From: Mesaphorura yosii
Lineage: Eukaryota > Arthropoda > Collembola > Poduromorpha > Tullbergiidae
NCBI GenBank assembly: GCA_009869945.1
Contig: WIXG01000265.1
Span: 1-64,000 of the forward strand
Length of the DNA: 64,000 nucleotides
Direction of reading: 5' to 3'
The translations under genes and the position numbers were made by a program. Numbering within the stretch: the first letter of the stretch is position 1; each line of letters opens with the position of its first letter. This document shows, in pieces, positions 25,904 to 36,771 of the stretch. The notes under the pieces are model-generated. The model was not told the origin of the DNA. It ran no database searches and saw only the letters and a list, made by a program, of their open reading frames with translations.

Positions 25904-25988
25904 TTGTCATTTTCAGAACTAACTAGCTAATAACAACACTATAGTGTTGTTACACCAAATATATATATGGTTTAAGATGTACATAATC

Positions 25989-28900
25989 TTAGCCCTCAAC
26001 ATCACCATCATCATTATCATTCTCCTGCTGAGGTTTTGTAGAATTCGTTTGGAAATATCTGGTAATCATTCGCTTAGTACTGGTGGTCGCGCTCTCCTGC
26101 TGTCCTGCTTTTTGCAATTGATATTGCCTGGCAGTCTTCTGTCGCAGTTCATCCACACTTTCATTCTTCGCTGCCCATTCCAACACGAGCCGTCTTCCGT
26201 ACAAATGCGTACTTTTGCTTAACGTGTCGAATGCTCTCTGAAAGATAAATGTCGCATTGCTCATTCGCGTTGGCTTGAGCGTGTACCGTCTTTTCCTCGA
26301 AGACCCTTTGCCGGAATGTATTTTCCCCAGAAAATACCTTTTACCATGTCTCTTTACCATAATTCTTGAATTAGGTGCAAATACGCAGGTACACATTACA
26401 CGGACATTCAAATGAGTCTCAAATTGCAGACGTCAATCCTCTCAAACTTGCACTCTGTGAGTTAATTGTCCGGCATTATGTCCAAAACAAGTGCAGAGAT
26501 ACAAGAAAATTAACTAGCGATGGCTACCTGCTTGCATAATCACAATAACTAATGTGGGTATTTTGTTCTTAAATGTCCTTATTAACTTCCAACTAATTTT
26601 TAATAACGTTCTTTGACTTTGCAAATTAATAAAGTGAATGGGCATCATTTGTGGCAAATGAACATTCTGGCAAAAAGAACAGTACGACATCCGGTCATTT
26701 TGAGAAAAAATTGTGGCAAAATGCATTCCAGGAAAGGGTTTCCCGGGAAAAGACGTAAGATCGGTTTGAGAAACTAGAGGTATATGTACCTTTGCTTCAT
26801 GGTTCAGGTTGAAATCTATAAATGCGAATCCACGGTGCCCGCTTCCATCAAATTTCATGGGCAGTCGACAAGCCTTGAATTCTCCAAATGTACTACAAAA
26901 GTCAAGGTTTATAATTTGCATATGTCTACCTTGTCTACATACTTACGTTTTATATTGCACTTAGGTAAATGCTCACCTGAAAAGATTTTTAATTTCGTCC
27001 AGCGTCGCTTGGAAGGGTACATTTCTGACCAGAATTTTGTTTCCATGATCCTTTTCATTCGCTACACCCGATTGCCGCTTAATAACATCGGTCGATCTAA
27101 ATACAAAACAAAAGCAATGAATGCCTTCTCATAACGTGCGCGGCAATATATATATTCTGCCCAAGCTCGACTTACTGAAGTGTTCTGTTTGATCTCTTCA
27201 ATTCTAGTAAATGATTTGAGAGCATAGAGCCTTGAAGCGTTTTCAGAGCATTGGAAGTGTCCCTTGCACGGTACAATTGCACGAAGCCGTATCCCATGGA
27301 TAATGTTTGTCCAGGATGCTTAGAATCCTTTTTCCTGGCAATGGTAGCGGTATATACGGGTCCAATATTTGCAAAATGCTAAAATGAAGGTACAAAAAAC
27401 GTGATATCACATGTCATCAAACTAGCACCACGTATAGACTTTGTACGGGATTACCCTTTTCAAAGCTTCTTCTGTGGTATCGAAGTTCAAATTCTTGACA
27501 AATAATGTTGTATCTGGTTCGGGAACAATTTCTTCTCCTATTGAATCCTGATGGACGACGTCTTCAGTGGAGCTTACAGTAAGTGGTTTGACATCTTCTT
27601 TCTCGCCCGACTTTGAAAACGTATCAATTGGGGCCCACTCCAGATACAAGGGCAACCCCTCAAACTTTGTGTATGCTAGTTTCTTAAATGCTGCTCGGGC
27701 TTCTGCTGGCTCCATAAACTCCACAATACCTACACAGGATTTAAAAATTTATATCAATTTGATTCATTCAAAAGCTTATCACCTAAATGCAATTATAGAA
27801 CCTGTGATTCCCGATCGTGGCAGGATTACTCTTCCCAGCTCTCCATGTTTTGAAAATAAGTCGACTAAATGTTGCGTTGTTGTTTTGGGGTTTAAATTCT
27901 TCACCAGAAAGCACGTTTTCGATCTGCCTGTGGTCTTGTTCTGAAAGAAAGCATTAATTAATAACTCATCAAAAATATGTCACCAATAAATACTTACCTC
28001 GAACGCAGCTAAGGATACACCCTGAGACTCTAGAAACTTTCGCGTCTCGTCAACAATTTCGGATTCGGCTAAAGCCATGCGAACTGCGACGTTTGAATTG
28101 CGACTTCCTTCCTCAGTCTGATTGTCTAGTAATAGTTCTTCTCTAGATACGCCGTACTTGTCGGCTACAACACTGGTGACCGCATTTTGTCCCAGAAATA
28201 GTGTGTTCCAATTATGCGAAGAACCTAATTGGCACAAGAAGTTGCCATTTAAGATTGGCTTCATATGGCTTTTGCTGTTTACTCGACACTGCACGCAACA
28301 GATACTTTACTCACCAGCGGTCTTCTTTTGCATTATCTCTTTTTTCTTTTTGTAAGAACCATCTGCATCAATTTCTTGTTCTTCTTTAATCTTAGATGGT
28401 AGAAGATGCAGCATTCGGCCTTGAAAAATTGTCCCGTCGAGTTCAGAGAATGCTCTGGCGGCGTGTTCTGGCAGAAGGAAGGAAACAAACCCAAAACCCT
28501 TCAGTTTCCTGGTGAGACGATCAATCGGCAAATGAACTTCTGTAACTGGTCCGAACTGTAAATAGAACTAAAGTAACAGTCGCAGTCTAACAGTTTTTTG
28601 AGGTTCGTAATGTAGCAAAATGACTGTGACGTACGGGTTCAAATAAAGCTCGAATTTCGTCCTCATTTGTTAAGTACGAAAGGTTACGAAGAAATATTCT
28701 ACCACTTTCTCCGATGGCTTCGCTCTCCCTCTCGAGGTCATCCTCTTGTGCTGTCCACCTCAATTTCTTCTCGTCAGCTGTACCAGCATTTTTGGATATG
28801 TCGTACTTCCTTATCAATATTCTATTCCCCAAGAGGAAGCTTTTATTCTTGCTCATAGCCTTTTTGCGATCGTCACTGGTGGTAAATCCAACATATGCGA

Positions 28901-30176
28901 TTCCACGAAATTTTGGTGGCAACCTGGAAAAATAGTCAAAATATCGTGACAAAACGCTTCCAGTAACAATTTAAAAAGTCATAGGAAAAGTAATGTACCT
29001 GATAGACTTAGGAATTAGGGGAGCGAAGAATGTCTTAATGTCATGTTTCTTGGCTTTTTTGGGTAAGTCTCTCAGTTTTATAGTAAAGAATTCTACTTGA
29101 GGTACAGCCTTCTTAACTTCCTGCTTTTTTGATTTCTGCAATTCCTCTTTTGTACCTTCCTTCTGTTTTTTCTCAGAACCTTTGGCTCCTTCAGCTGACT
29201 TTATCTGTTTCTTCTCCTTCTTGGATTGCTTGCTCTCATCAGACGAAACATCTGGGGACTCCTGGTCTTCTGAGAGGACGGGCTTTGATTTCTCCTTTTT
29301 GGAGGCAACTGCCTTGAGTTTTTCCAACTCATCAATAATTGTGTCATTTCCCCAAGTACTCTTCTTCCGATGAGTTTCGAGGAATTCCAAGAAGTCTGGA
29401 TCATCCTGACATTTCTCTAGAATTTGAGTTTCAGTTGTCTTTTTGTTTCGTTTCTCGGATTCCTTATGCTCATTATTATCATCGTGTGGTGTTTTTCTCT
29501 TTGATATATTGAGCTGTTTTTCGGGCGCGTGTTTGCTCCAGGCTCTCGGTTTGTCGGGATCACCTTTACATAGAAACAGAACACGTGATGAATATAGCAT
29601 GAAATTATTAACATGAAAACAAACACCCTTTACCACAAAAATAGCCGCCCTTTTCTTTACCTTTATTTACTTACCGAGCTTGACACAAGCTTCAACATTA
29701 ATTTTAGTTGCTCCAATGTAGGTGTTGTTATGATAGCCAATTGCTGCTTCGGCTTCCTCGGGACTTTTGAAGCCGACAAACGCAAATGAGCGAAACTTTC
29801 CATCAGACGTGTATTTCAGCTGGACATCAGTGACAACCCCTTGTTTACTGAATAGTTCTCGCAGGTTCGCCTCATTAATCTGAAGGGAGTAAGATACAGT
29901 GTCTTGACAAGGAAATTTTTTTGCTATCGTTAAGCCTGAGTCACACAGATGAGAGACCTGGGAACACGACCCAGTCGTGCGAGTGCAATCTCTGTTTAAT
30001 TAAGTGACCAGTGTGACAGAGTTTAACGATTTTTCGTTGTCAAGTTACTTAAGAAAGACACTGTAGAGTTAGTAAATGATGAATAATTCCTTTCAACTTA
30101 ACATAGAAGAATTTTAATGAGAAAACGTGCTTACGGATTTCGGCAGGTTCTTCACAATTAGTCGAGTTGTTGCCAT
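25989..30176 (-). CDS. RBM19: RBM19 / Mrd1, six-RRM ribosome-biogenesis protein
   Basis: RBM19/Mrd1 is a nucleolar protein of the small-subunit processome, needed for cleavage of pre-rRNA on the way to 18S rRNA. Twelve exons fit in phase: 30176-30135, 29879-29675, 29563-28999, 28923-28635, 28555-28315, 28224-27998, 27940-27802, 27729-27455, 27378-27176, 27096-26977, 26892-26790 and 26237-25989, giving 885 residues. Six RRM domains are seen, opening at TTRLIVKNLPKS, FFTIKLRDLPKK, GRIFLRNLSYL, TCFLVKNLNP, TTLFVKNLNFDTTEE and NKILVRNVPFQ. A lysine-rich linker separates RRM1 and RRM2, and the conserved block SSHNWNTLFLGQNAV precedes RRM4. The donor of exon 7 (GTTCTA) is weak, but homology across the junction (SGITG-IVEF) supports it. 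The C-terminus STHLYGRRLVLEWA is family-typical. Confidence 0.95.
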
Positions 30177-30280
30177 TGGTTCTATCTTAATGTGTACTGA
30201 TTAGATAAAAGTAAAAACAAGGAAAACTGTTGCTTGCACTTCTTCGATTATGATCTCCGATGATGTGAGTGAAACTTTTA

Positions 30281-30304
30281 AGTGATTCACACGTGTGAAT
30301 CACT
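30281..30304. promoter_or_regulatory. 24-bp perfect palindrome with CACGTG E-box in a bidirectional promoter
   Basis: AGTGATTCACAC is followed directly by its reverse complement, so the whole 24 bp is a perfect palindrome with CACGTG at its centre. It sits in the 155-bp gap between the RBM19 start (30176, minus) and the start of the RCC1-like remnant (30332, plus). CACGTG is the binding site of Myc/Max-type bHLH factors, which control many ribosome-biogenesis genes. A role at RBM19 is inference. Confidence 0.55.
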
Positions 30305-30331
30305 AAACCGCTGCTGAGCAAGGATGCGACT

Positions 30332-30925
30332 ATGAACAAAGACTGCTGCACCTACGAAGATGCCGACTTCGACAACTTGATGAACTGCCACTTTATTCCT
30401 GAAAAAACAACTTCATTTAACACAAAGGATCATAAGCCATGGAACCAAATCGGGATTAGTGATCACCACACTATAGCTTTAAACGAAACAGGTTTGTAGT
30501 GCCAACTTAATTAATAATGATAAGGAGTCAGCAACCCAAAACCTGGTCTTTAAATGAGCATTCGCATGCTTCTTTTTATTCTTAGGTAAAGTCTTCACGC
30601 CCGTGTGTGGCGCCGATGGCCGCTTGGGTTTGGGCACAGACGCGAGGAAAAGCCAACTTCGACGCTCATCTCAGCACTTGCAGGAGAAACGTGTGTGCAA
30701 GTCGCCTGTAGAGTTTCAACGTCTTACGCTATCACCGCCTCCGGAAAAGTGTACGCACGGGGTTTTGGAGAGAATTATCAGCTAGGCAACGGTGGAGAAA
30801 ATGACGCACAAACTACAACTTTGGTTAAGGGCTCCAGAAATGATATTGGCATTAACGGGAAAGTTGTGTACGCTTCAGCTGACTCACGGCTGGTTGCGAT
30901 TATCATAGCTCCGGAAGGCCAATAA
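30332..30925 (+). pseudogene. RCC1-like C-terminal fragment with frameshift
   Basis: Two exons (30332-30491 and 30586-30925) encode a stretch like the last third of RCC1, the chromatin-bound Ran exchange factor. Matches include CHFIPEKTTSF, ISDHHTIALNETGKVF, CGADGRLGLG, PTSTLIS, SYAITASGKVYARG and NYQLGNGG. The first blades of the seven-bladed propeller are absent, and the RBM19 promoter lies immediately upstream, so this is a partial copy. The frame changes once near 30645-30651, where GADGRLGLGTDAR continues in another frame. One extra base in the AAAA run at 30648-30651 would restore it. The intron is kept, so the copy arose through DNA and not through mRNA. A new short N-terminus (MNKDCCTYED) may be chance. 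The frame break could be decay or an assembly error. Confidence 0.6.
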
Positions 30926-31945
30926 CTTTTGTACAACTTATAATGGCTCGAATGGTTAATTAGTTTAATTCCTCATCCCTTCTGTCTGATTTACAACCTT
31001 TCTAAATTGGTATTCCGGTAGTATGTTCAACAAAATGAAAATTACTTGATTAGCAAATAATAAAACATGTATGCAATACGAAATTAATGACTGAGAAATG
31101 GGTTACTATTTAACTAATTTAATTTCATACTTACTCACTATTAGTACCAACAATCTGATTGTCCTTTAGGATATTAATGTAATTGAAGGACCGTGACTTA
31201 ATATAATTGTGCTTATGATCCAAGTCGACAATTATGATATGGTAAAAGTACTGTAGATATTGTAACAATGTTGAATATTTACCTAAAATTATCGCGTAAT
31301 GAATGATAAAAGAATAAGCTTAACATTAGACACATTATTCGTATTCATCCCCACAAATCGATTTTAATCCACCGAGAAAAGATGAGTGTATTTTGAAAGC
31401 AGGATGTGAATGGGATGACTAAACGCGTTGAGTGAGTCTTTTGCCTCGGTATCGGTAGCAGTTATTTCTCAAATCAAAGTGTACGGCTTCTGAAGTAGTT
31501 TAATTTTGTTTGTTTTCCAAATAGATGAAATCTTGGACATAATTTTAAGATTATATTTCATAACAATAATCCCGAGTAAGCATGATGCATAATGAGGATT
31601 ATGATTACCTCAATGATCAACACCTGTTACTGTGCTGTAACTAAGTTATCTGTTCTATTCTAATATTATGCGACTGTTCTTGTACTGTAGAGTTATTACC
31701 CTGTTATATTATATTTTGCAATTACTCTGTTACTGTTACTATGAACTCCAACTTAAGCATATTTAGATGTGGCTGTGCATTTATTCTAGTTCACCTTGTT
31801 TGCGATACTGAAGGAGCACAAGTACATTAGATGATCGAAAAAATGTTAATCCATATTTTAATTAACATGAAATCCAGTATTCGTTCGAATGATCGATAAG
31901 TGTTCAAGCCAGATTAACTCGAAAATTGCAAGTGCTGTTCAGAAT
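30926..31945. other. AT-rich convergent spacer
   Basis: About 1 kb between the RCC1-like remnant and the DRC10-like gene, which face each other. No gene is seen. A low-complexity patch rich in TGTTACT-type steps lies around 31625-31745. Confidence 0.5.
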
Positions 31946-34647
31946 TTACAGTAGGAAAAGTGAAATGGAGCTGCTTTGCCTGCTGCGAAACGACGACCCC
32001 GTATGGACGTTAAAGGGTTTCTTGGACTTTTTGTTTTTCTGTTTCTGATTTCCTGACTCGGCTTTCTTTTGTTGTAATGCCCGGACATGGTCCTGAGGGG
32101 TGCAGTACGTTATGAAGCCGAGCTGCTTCCATATTTCCTCTGATTTTGGCTTCCTTTTGAATTTACCCTTCCGCCGAAGTTTTCGAAGCTTTCTGTACTT
32201 ATACCGCCGCCAAGCCATTTGTATGATACGAGCCGCTCGGTTTTCACGGAAATTATCTGCCATTGCAATGTTTCTCAAGATTTCCTTCAGCTTCTTCGTA
32301 TTCCGCATCTCTTCAAATTGTTCTTGCGTGTCCTGAAGCATGTGCTTGAGAGCTTCTATCTTTGCGGCGTTCATGCGCTCTTGGTTTTGCAGGTCGTCAA
32401 GCTGGCGCTGACGCTCCATCATATTAGAATCATACGTAGCGATAATTTTAGATAAACGATCTTCCAGTATTTTCCTTAAGACAGGCAGAAAGATGAGCAT
32501 GAGTGCTAATTACAGCATGATAGAATTTGCACACCTGTTTGCTTTTAGCTTGCATTTCTCGTTTTTGTGTTGCGTCTCCAATCTAACCTGACCTCGTTCC
32601 AACTCAACAATGATTGCCTGCCTTTCCATTCCTTTTAGTTCTTCGGTTTTCTTCTTCATTAGGTTATCAATTGCGAACTTTTCTCTAATAAATAAATCGG
32701 CATTGTTCATTTACAAAGGAAAAAGTGTAGTTGAACATGTCGTCAAGTCTTACACCATGTCCCGGCATTGCAGAAACTCAGCCTGGATCATTCGGTTACA
32801 ATTCAATTGCAAGGCGGCAATTTCGTCATCGTATTCACGAAGCTCTGAGTTCCAGTTCAACTGCAGTTTCTCCAGTTTGATCTGCAGTCTCTTTGCTTCT
32901 TCCTTGTAGACTCGTTCCCGTTTCCAAAATTCTCTACTACGATTGAAGGATTTGACAGACTCTTCGAATGTGAGAAGCAGTCTTCGCCTCATAACATCAT
33001 AAAGCTTGTGCATGCAGCGTTTAAACTCAAGAAACCCATCTGAGACTTGAAAGCCAGTGAATGACGCCAAGAGACGCCTGTCATCTTGTGTCGTCTTTCT
33101 CGGGGCATAATCATGCCTGATTTCAGTAGCATTTTCTTGTACCCAAACTAGAAAACGCTTATTCGATTCCAGTTTGTGGAGAAGCTGACTGTATAACCTC
33201 CTCATATTGTCCAGAATTAAGCTGGCGTTCGGTGCGCATTGGCCGCCGATCACGTCTTGATCGTAGAGGACAAGTTGACCTTCCCCAACTTGCGAGACGA
33301 CGCTTAATCCCTTGTTTCCCCAATGAGGCCCTGATTGAAGGAGCATTTTCTGTTTTTTCACTAGTCATGATTCATTAGTCGGAAAAAAAATTACAGACAA
33401 CGAAAACGCACATGTCAGCATGTACAATCCCAAACCATCGCTTGACAGGCTCTTGTATGCATCAACAGACCGCTTTATTCCTTCTCTAGTAACTGCGTTG
33501 TCCGTGCATACAGGCTGCTGTAAAGTAATAACAATTTCAATGAACTTGGACGCTTGGAATTTTAATCGGTCAAACTTGACGTGATTACGCTAAAAGCTGG
33601 TTTCATTGTCCATATTGGGACCCGGTCTCTTTTGTTGGCCGAATGCCTTACCTCCAGACCTGAGCTGAGTGTCAAGCTGTTTTTAATGCCATCCAGTAAT
33701 TGCTGATCTGTCTCTTTCTCATCGACCCCTTCTTTGCTCAGACTCATCTTTTTTGACTCGAACCAAACCTAAATTGAAAATTTGTAAGACTGAATATGAG
33801 TTTGCGGCTTGCATAAAAACTTCGGGACAAAAAAGTATGGGAATGAATTGCATCTCGTGCAGTGCATTTTATTGGCATCCCTCAAAGCACATAATTTCTA
33901 GTCGTGAACGCAGTGGGACGGACTGCTACGCAAGAGTATTTGCGATTCCGAAGTACACGAAAGAGAGGTGAAATATATCCAAATTTGGACAAACGTGTCA
34001 TGTGTGTTCGTATTTGGGCTCGCTCATGGCAAGCTCCAATTCACGGCCCGCATAATACCCATTGTAAATTTAGAGAAGATTATGGGTAAAAATTTCTGCT
34101 TTTTATGAGGATGCATGACTAGGGCATGAGCCTTGCGCATTGACAACTGTCCAATAATATTGTATTTGCAATGCAAAGCTCGAATTCTAAAAAGGCGTAC
34201 CGGAAAAGCGTTTTTTTTCAGTTTTATTACGTGTATTTACCATTTGAGTCAAGAATAACTTCAAGATCGTTTCGATGCAGACTGAGCCCAAAATTCCTTC
34301 CAGACTGGCATCATCACCGGCCACAATCTTCGCACACAAATGCGGTATGATTTGAACAAGGTGAATCCTCTGCAATGCCGTCTCGAGGCAAATGAGCAGG
34401 CGCTGATTTCCTGTGCAAGCACAAATAGTTAAACGATTCACTAGGATGTCAGGCAAGGAAATGAGAGCTCACCAAATTCTACAGGGATTCTGGGCACTCT
34501 GAGGTCAAATGTGGGCACGTTTCGGTTTTCCGAATCATATTCGTCATCTTTGTCCATGGACAATTTTCGGTCTGTGATCTCGCGTTCATCATTCTCCATT
34601 TTCTGCCAAAGGTAAAGAGATTTATATACGAGATCGTAGGTTGGCAT
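31946..34647 (-). CDS. IQCD: dynein regulatory complex subunit 10-like (IQCD) coiled-coil protein
   Basis: DRC10/IQCD is a subunit of the nexin-dynein regulatory complex of motile axonemes. Seven exons can be joined: 34647-34473, 34410-34241, 33768-33652, 33517-33412, 33360-32754, 32684-32535 and 32474-31946, about 617 residues. Evidence is an N-terminal region like IQCD (ALQRIHLVQIIPHLCAKIV), long charged coiled coil (VYKEEAKRLQIKLEKLQLNW onward; QEQFEEMRNTKKLKEILRN), and one IQ calmodulin-binding motif near residues 520-545 (ARIIQMAWRRYKYRKLRKL) followed by a basic tail. The boundary between exons 4 and 5 is uncertain: donor 33395 with acceptor 33349 also keeps the frame. DRC9/IQCG is the alternative assignment, because both families have a C-terminal IQ motif. 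Confidence 0.72.
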
Positions 34648-36067
34648 CGTCTCGTGGGATTGGGGCTTCTTTATTATGTCTGCTCTCAAAATATTTCAGA
34701 GACGTGAGTTTTTGCACTCGTATTATTTATTTATTCAAAGTCAAGTTAAAAAAGTCTCTTCACATGTCAGCTCTCGTAGTGTCGTAGTGTATGGCTTATG
34801 CCTTTTTCTAAAGCAGAAGAATAAACTTGAAGAACCGAGCTCAGCCTCTTGAATTTATTTCTGCAAACGCATTGCAGTTGCACTTCATGGAATGACAAAT
34901 TGTGATGACAAAAAATGAAGCAAAATCATACAGTCAAATGAGGGCGAAAAGTAATCCATGGTGCACCATAAATTATAAATGTCACTATTTTAATTTACTT
35001 TTTTTTTAGAACTTCATCCTAAGGCTGTGATGCTTCCACTCTAAATTGTTACAAATTACAGCAACACGTTATTTTTACAGTTGCACGCATTAAATCCCAA
35101 ATCATTAGGAAGGCAGAAGTGCGGGCATGTTCCTCAGAGTATGAGGAATGGGAATGTAAACACCACACAGAGTAAATGGTTGCTGAAATTCGATGCGTTA
35201 TACGTTGCGACGCGGAAAATCTATCAAGAAAATTATTCCGATACCAGACTTAAGAAATCTGAGATGCAACTGCAAAGATACGAACGTCCGCACACAGAAA
35301 TAGGTACACGCATCAGAGAAAGAGGATTGTATCAACGTCGACATGAACATGACAAAAAGTTGTCATGCTCAGACGGAATTGACATAAACGAGTCCATGAA
35401 ACCAAAAGCTTGGAATGTCAGCGCCTAAAAGCTGACGCAGAAGCTGTCCAGATTCGGGCGTGCATTCATGAGGTTATGACGATGAAATGAGCTTTAATAA
35501 GTAAATATTCACAATGTTTCTCAGCAAAACTCGATTTCAAAACTGTTTGATATGAGATGCATGCGCAGCCAGTGTCGAAAGCCCTTATTAACTGCCACTA
35601 TTACTCTCGACCCTGAAAACTGTGTTCTTCGGACTGTCTCATGGAGCGTCAGATTAAGAAAAAAGGGGTTCGAGGCACATATTAGGTAGACCTACCGTGA
35701 GATAGACAGCAAGTAAAGGAAAGGAACTTCATGCCTCTCGATTGCAGTATTAATTTGTAAAGCCCAATGAGCAATGATCTTTGGCAACTGACTCTTATGT
35801 GCAATGCAATGCCAGCGTACGTGCCTGCATTTTATGCAACTTTGGGAGCGATGCAAACTGCAACCAAATCCGGGGAAAGGACTCGTATTTGAGGTGAACA
35901 AATTGGATGCGGTCCATATAAAAGGAAAGATGCAAGTTTTTCAAGATCTCAGAATCAGTGGAGATAAAAAGAGAGGAAGAAAAGTGGAGCGTTTCTGGAG
36001 ATTCGAGTCTCACCTTTGCCTTTGAGCGGCTGTGTCACTGCCACTAGGAATTCCTCTGGAGCTTACG
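34648..36067. other. divergent spacer, one unresolved open frame
   Basis: The promoters of the DRC10-like gene and of the secreted-protein gene should be here. A 115-codon plus-strand open frame at 35081-35428 follows a possible acceptor but has no recognised relatives, and coding-like composition switches between frames. It may be an old decayed exon. Confidence 0.35.
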
Positions 36068-36771
36068 ATGAAGAAAGCTAGAGCAATGGCTGTCGTTCTA
36101 ATTCTGCTTACATTTATGGTAAATGAAAGAATCAAGCTTGCCGAGATTTGGGATTATTAACTTGCAAATTTTGCCCGCACAGTTAAATTTGGTGATCAGT
36201 GCACCGGAAACTACGAGCAGCACCGAAGAATCCACGGAGAAGAGGACGTCGGTTCTCTTCAGTGGCTGGCAGTACCAACCGCCGGCTAATCAATACTTTT
36301 TTCCACGAACCGACAACTACTACCATCGAATCAAACCGGGTAACCTCAGGCATCCGTTCTCTCATTGCATCTCCTTATACGCTTGCATAAAATGTAATCA
36401 ACCATTGCTTTGCAGAAGCCATTGTTGAAATTGTCATCGACCCGGCTGACCATGATGATATTCCGCTTGGGTCAGCAATTGTTGAGCATTCGTCTCATAC
36501 AACTAGCATTCAAAGCCATGCGGAGTACAAGTCTTCCTGTGTGAAGGTATGACTCTTCGCACATTTTACGTGTATAGGCGCAGGCGTTTGATTACAAGCC
36601 ATAAATTGTGGCTTCATGTTCGTTCATTGACCACACAAGACGAGACGGAATTGTTTATTTTTATAGGAGCCTGGCTGTCGTTGGGAATGCGAGCCGAGGC
36701 AGGACGAACTTCCACCGGACTGCGACTGTGTTTGTTTTTACACTGACTCCAAATGGGAAAACATACCTTAA
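36068..36771 (+). CDS. cysteine-rich secreted protein of unknown family
   Basis: Four exons with good splice sites and matching phases (36068-36118, 36183-36339, 36416-36546 and 36667-36771) encode 147 residues. The N-terminus is a classic signal peptide (basic start, core AVVLILLTFMLNLVI, cleavage near SA-PE). An acidic/Ser-Thr segment and a KR site come next, then a Tyr-rich stretch (FSGWQYQPPANQYFFPR). The C-terminal 40 residues hold six of the seven cysteines expected in exported chains of this kind: C-x5-C-x3-C-x9-C-x-C-x-C, ending FYTDSKWENIP. AATAAA at 37016 is a possible poly(A) signal. The protein should be exported and disulphide-bonded. I recognise no family; a peptide hormone, growth-factor-like ligand or extracellular structural protein would all fit. 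Confidence 0.72.

Noticed and set aside
27782..27788. Alternative RBM19 donor TTTAG|GTGATA
   Set aside because: It looks better as a donor than GTTCTA at 27801 but shifts the frame of the next exon and loses the conserved GITG-IVEF sequence.
31620..31745. TGTTACT-rich low-complexity patch
   Set aside because: The repeat is too irregular to call a satellite or mobile element.
35081..35428. 115-codon plus-strand open frame, faintly tektin-like in one phrase
   Set aside because: The resemblance is a handful of residues in a basic/charged stretch, and coding-like composition jumps between frames. Not enough for a gene call.
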